NCBI GenBank assembly: GCA_008015855.1
Contig: SSGK01000049.1
Location: forward strand, 1-5,830
Reading direction: 5' to 3'
Length of the DNA: 5,830 nucleotides
Source of the DNA: Candidatus Altimarinota bacterium
GTDB taxonomy: Bacteria > Patescibacteriota > Gracilibacteria > BD1-5 > UBA2023
Each line of letters starts with the position of its first letter. The first letter of the stretch is position 1. Both the position numbers and the translations under genes were made by a program. Shown here piece by piece: positions 4,431 through 5,830 of the stretch. The notes under the pieces are model-generated. The model ran no database searches, was not told the DNA's origin, and worked only from the letters and a program-made list of their open reading frames with translations.

Positions 4431-4455
4431 ACAAACCGTGTTTTTTTTATATAAT
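4428..4455 (+). promoter_or_regulatory. gyrA promoter
   Basis: TTTACA (4428-4433, five of six bases of TTGACA) and a perfect TATAAT (4450-4455) are separated by 16 nt. This is the best promoter in the window. Transcription would start near 4462, leaving a leader of about 40 nt before the ATG at 4503. It abuts the upstream terminator, giving gyrA its own transcription unit. Confidence 0.7.
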
Positions 4456-4502
4456 TTCCCTTGTTTTTTGCTTTTGCAAATATATTTTGTTACCAAAAAT
4501 GT

Positions 4503-5830
4503 ATGTCAGAAAATCCTATTACTCCCGAAGAACCGATTCTCCCAGAAATTATATCAGAACGTGTAAATTATGAATGAGACAGAGATCGTTCTATCGTTGA
4601 TGAGATGGAAACATGCTACCTTGATTACGCAATGAGCGTTATTGTATCTCGTGCCCTTCCTGATGTTCGTGATGGATTAAAACCAGTACATCGTCGTATT
4701 TTATATGCCATGTATTCAACAGGGCTTCGTTCTACTTCAAAGTATCGTAAATCTGCAAAGGTTGTCTGAGAAGTACTTGGTAATTATCATCCACATGGTG
4801 ATTCTTCAGTATATGATGCGATGGTTCGTATGGCACAAGACTTCAACCTTCGTTATCCTCTCGTTGATGGGCAAGGAAACTTCGGTTCTATGGATGGTGA
4901 CGGAGCGGCTGCGATGCGTTATACGGAAGTTAAAATGGGGAAGTTATGAGAACTTCTTCTTTCCGATATTGACAAGGAAACAGTTGATTTCAAAGATAAC
5001 TATGATGCTTCTGTTCAGGAGCCGATGGTTCTTCCGACGAGAATTCCAAACCTTCTCCTCAATGGAGTGATGGGTATTGCGGTAGGTATGGCTACGAATA
5101 TTCCACCACATAATCTTACGGAGCTTATTAATGCTCTTACTTTCATGTTGAATCATGAAAATCCTCATGAGATTACGATAGAAAATCTCATGGATTATAT
5201 TCATTGACCAGATTTTCCTACCGGAGGTATTATTTATAATAAAAAAGATATCCTTGAGGCATATGCAACGGGAAGATGATCAGTGGTTATGCGATGACGT
5301 GCGAATATTGAGGAAGGGAAATCTGGAAAGCAAATGATTGTCATTTCTGAAATCCCGTATCAACTCAATAAATCAGACTTTGTTATGAAAATTGCAGAGT
5401 TAGTAAATGAAAAGATAATTGTGGGCATATCTGATATTCGAGATGAATCCAGTAGTGAATCGGTACGAATTGTTATAGAATTGAAGCGAGATGCATTTCC
5501 AAAGAAAATCCTCAATCAACTTTACAAGCTTACTCCACTTCAGACGAGTTTTGCTTTTAATATGATTGCATTGACTGATCGTTGACTTCAGCCACGACTC
5601 TTTAATCTTCGTGAAATTCTTGAGGAATTTATTGTGCATAGAAAAGAGGTGGTGACACGTCGTGCACAGTCTGATCTTCGAATTGCAGAGGCACGAGCAC
5701 ATATTCTTGAATGACTCAAGATTGCGCTTGATAATATTGATGCCGTTATTAAAACGATTCGAGCCTCAAGAAACAAGGAAGAAGGTATTCCTGCTTTGAT
5801 GGATGGTTTTGGTCTTTCTGAAAAACAGGC
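4503..5830 (+). CDS. gyrA: DNA gyrase subunit A, N-terminal part, with eight UGA-Gly codons (runs off the window)
   Basis: GyrA is the breakage-reunion subunit of gyrase, which supercoils DNA with GyrB. The visible 442 codons cover the winged-helix, tower and start of the coiled-coil regions. Landmarks are YLDYAMSVIVSRALPDVRDG, HPHGDSSVYDAMVRMAQ, the catalytic tyrosine in AAMRYTE (Tyr140, E. coli Tyr122), GIAVGMATNIPPHN and EIPYQLNKSD. Ser101 and Asp105 match E. coli Ser83 and Asp87, so no classical quinolone-resistance change is seen. The N-terminus is about 18 residues longer than in E. coli and acidic. TGA occurs at residues 25, 89, 149, 235, 259, 265, 361 and 404; 89, 235 and 259 are conserved glycines. 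The ATG at 4503 is in frame; one at 4499 is not. ParC cannot be fully excluded because the GyrA-box lies beyond the window. Confidence 0.95.

Noticed and set aside
4503..5830. Reading gyrA as a pseudogene with multiple nonsense mutations
   Set aside because: All interruptions are TGA only, with no frameshift, TAA or TAG, and several fall on conserved glycines, which fits codon reassignment and not decay.

Overview
The window reads as chromosome from a low-GC bacterium that uses UGA as a glycine codon (genetic code 25). Among known lineages this points to Absconditabacteria (SR1) or Gracilibacteria of the Patescibacteria/CPR; the window alone does not decide between them. The main evidence is gyrA, which is interrupted by eight in-frame TGA codons under the standard code. 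Several of these fall where GyrA proteins carry conserved glycine (VVGxVxG before the HPHGDS motif, the xGPDFPTGG segment, TGRG). Further in-frame TGAs occur in khpA, in two membrane-protein genes and in one small gene, 16 in all. No gene here ends in TGA; every visible stop is TAA or TAG. The highly expressed genes tuf, rpsJ, rpmB and rpsP contain no TGA.

Layout, all on the plus strand. Positions 1-42 hold the tail and intrinsic terminator of an upstream unit. A promoter near 98-125 precedes tRNA-Asp(GUC) and tRNA-Ala(UGC). A long imperfect hairpin (328-376) follows, then two tiny adjacent basic-protein genes (402-703), tuf (769-1962), an intergenic stretch with two perfect stem-loops, rpsJ (2091-2429), rpmB (2458-2655), tRNA-Leu(UAA) and rpsP (2847-3071) with a terminator. 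Next comes khpA, a KH-domain gene (3156-3407) whose stop codon lies inside its own terminator. Two tandem paralogous two-helix membrane proteins resembling VirB2/TrbC-type (T4SS) pilins follow (3495-4377), then a terminator. Last is gyrA (from 4503), which has its own promoter and runs off the window.

Most of the window is translation machinery: tRNAs, EF-Tu, uS10, bL28, bS16, and KhpA in its classical position after rpsP. The tuf-rpsJ junction is a remnant of the str/S10 order, but rpsJ is followed by rpmB rather than the rest of the S10 operon. The pilin-like pair is the accessory element and suggests a surface pilus or secretion fibre, although no ATPase or channel gene is visible. None of the ten protein starts has a Shine-Dalgarno sequence; all lie behind A/T-rich, mostly pyrimidine-rich leaders.

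I see no mobile element, CRISPR array or rRNA. The least explained items are the 402-703 small-gene pair, the 49-nt imperfect palindrome at 328-376, a recurring TACAATTCAT-type motif, and the pilin-like pair.
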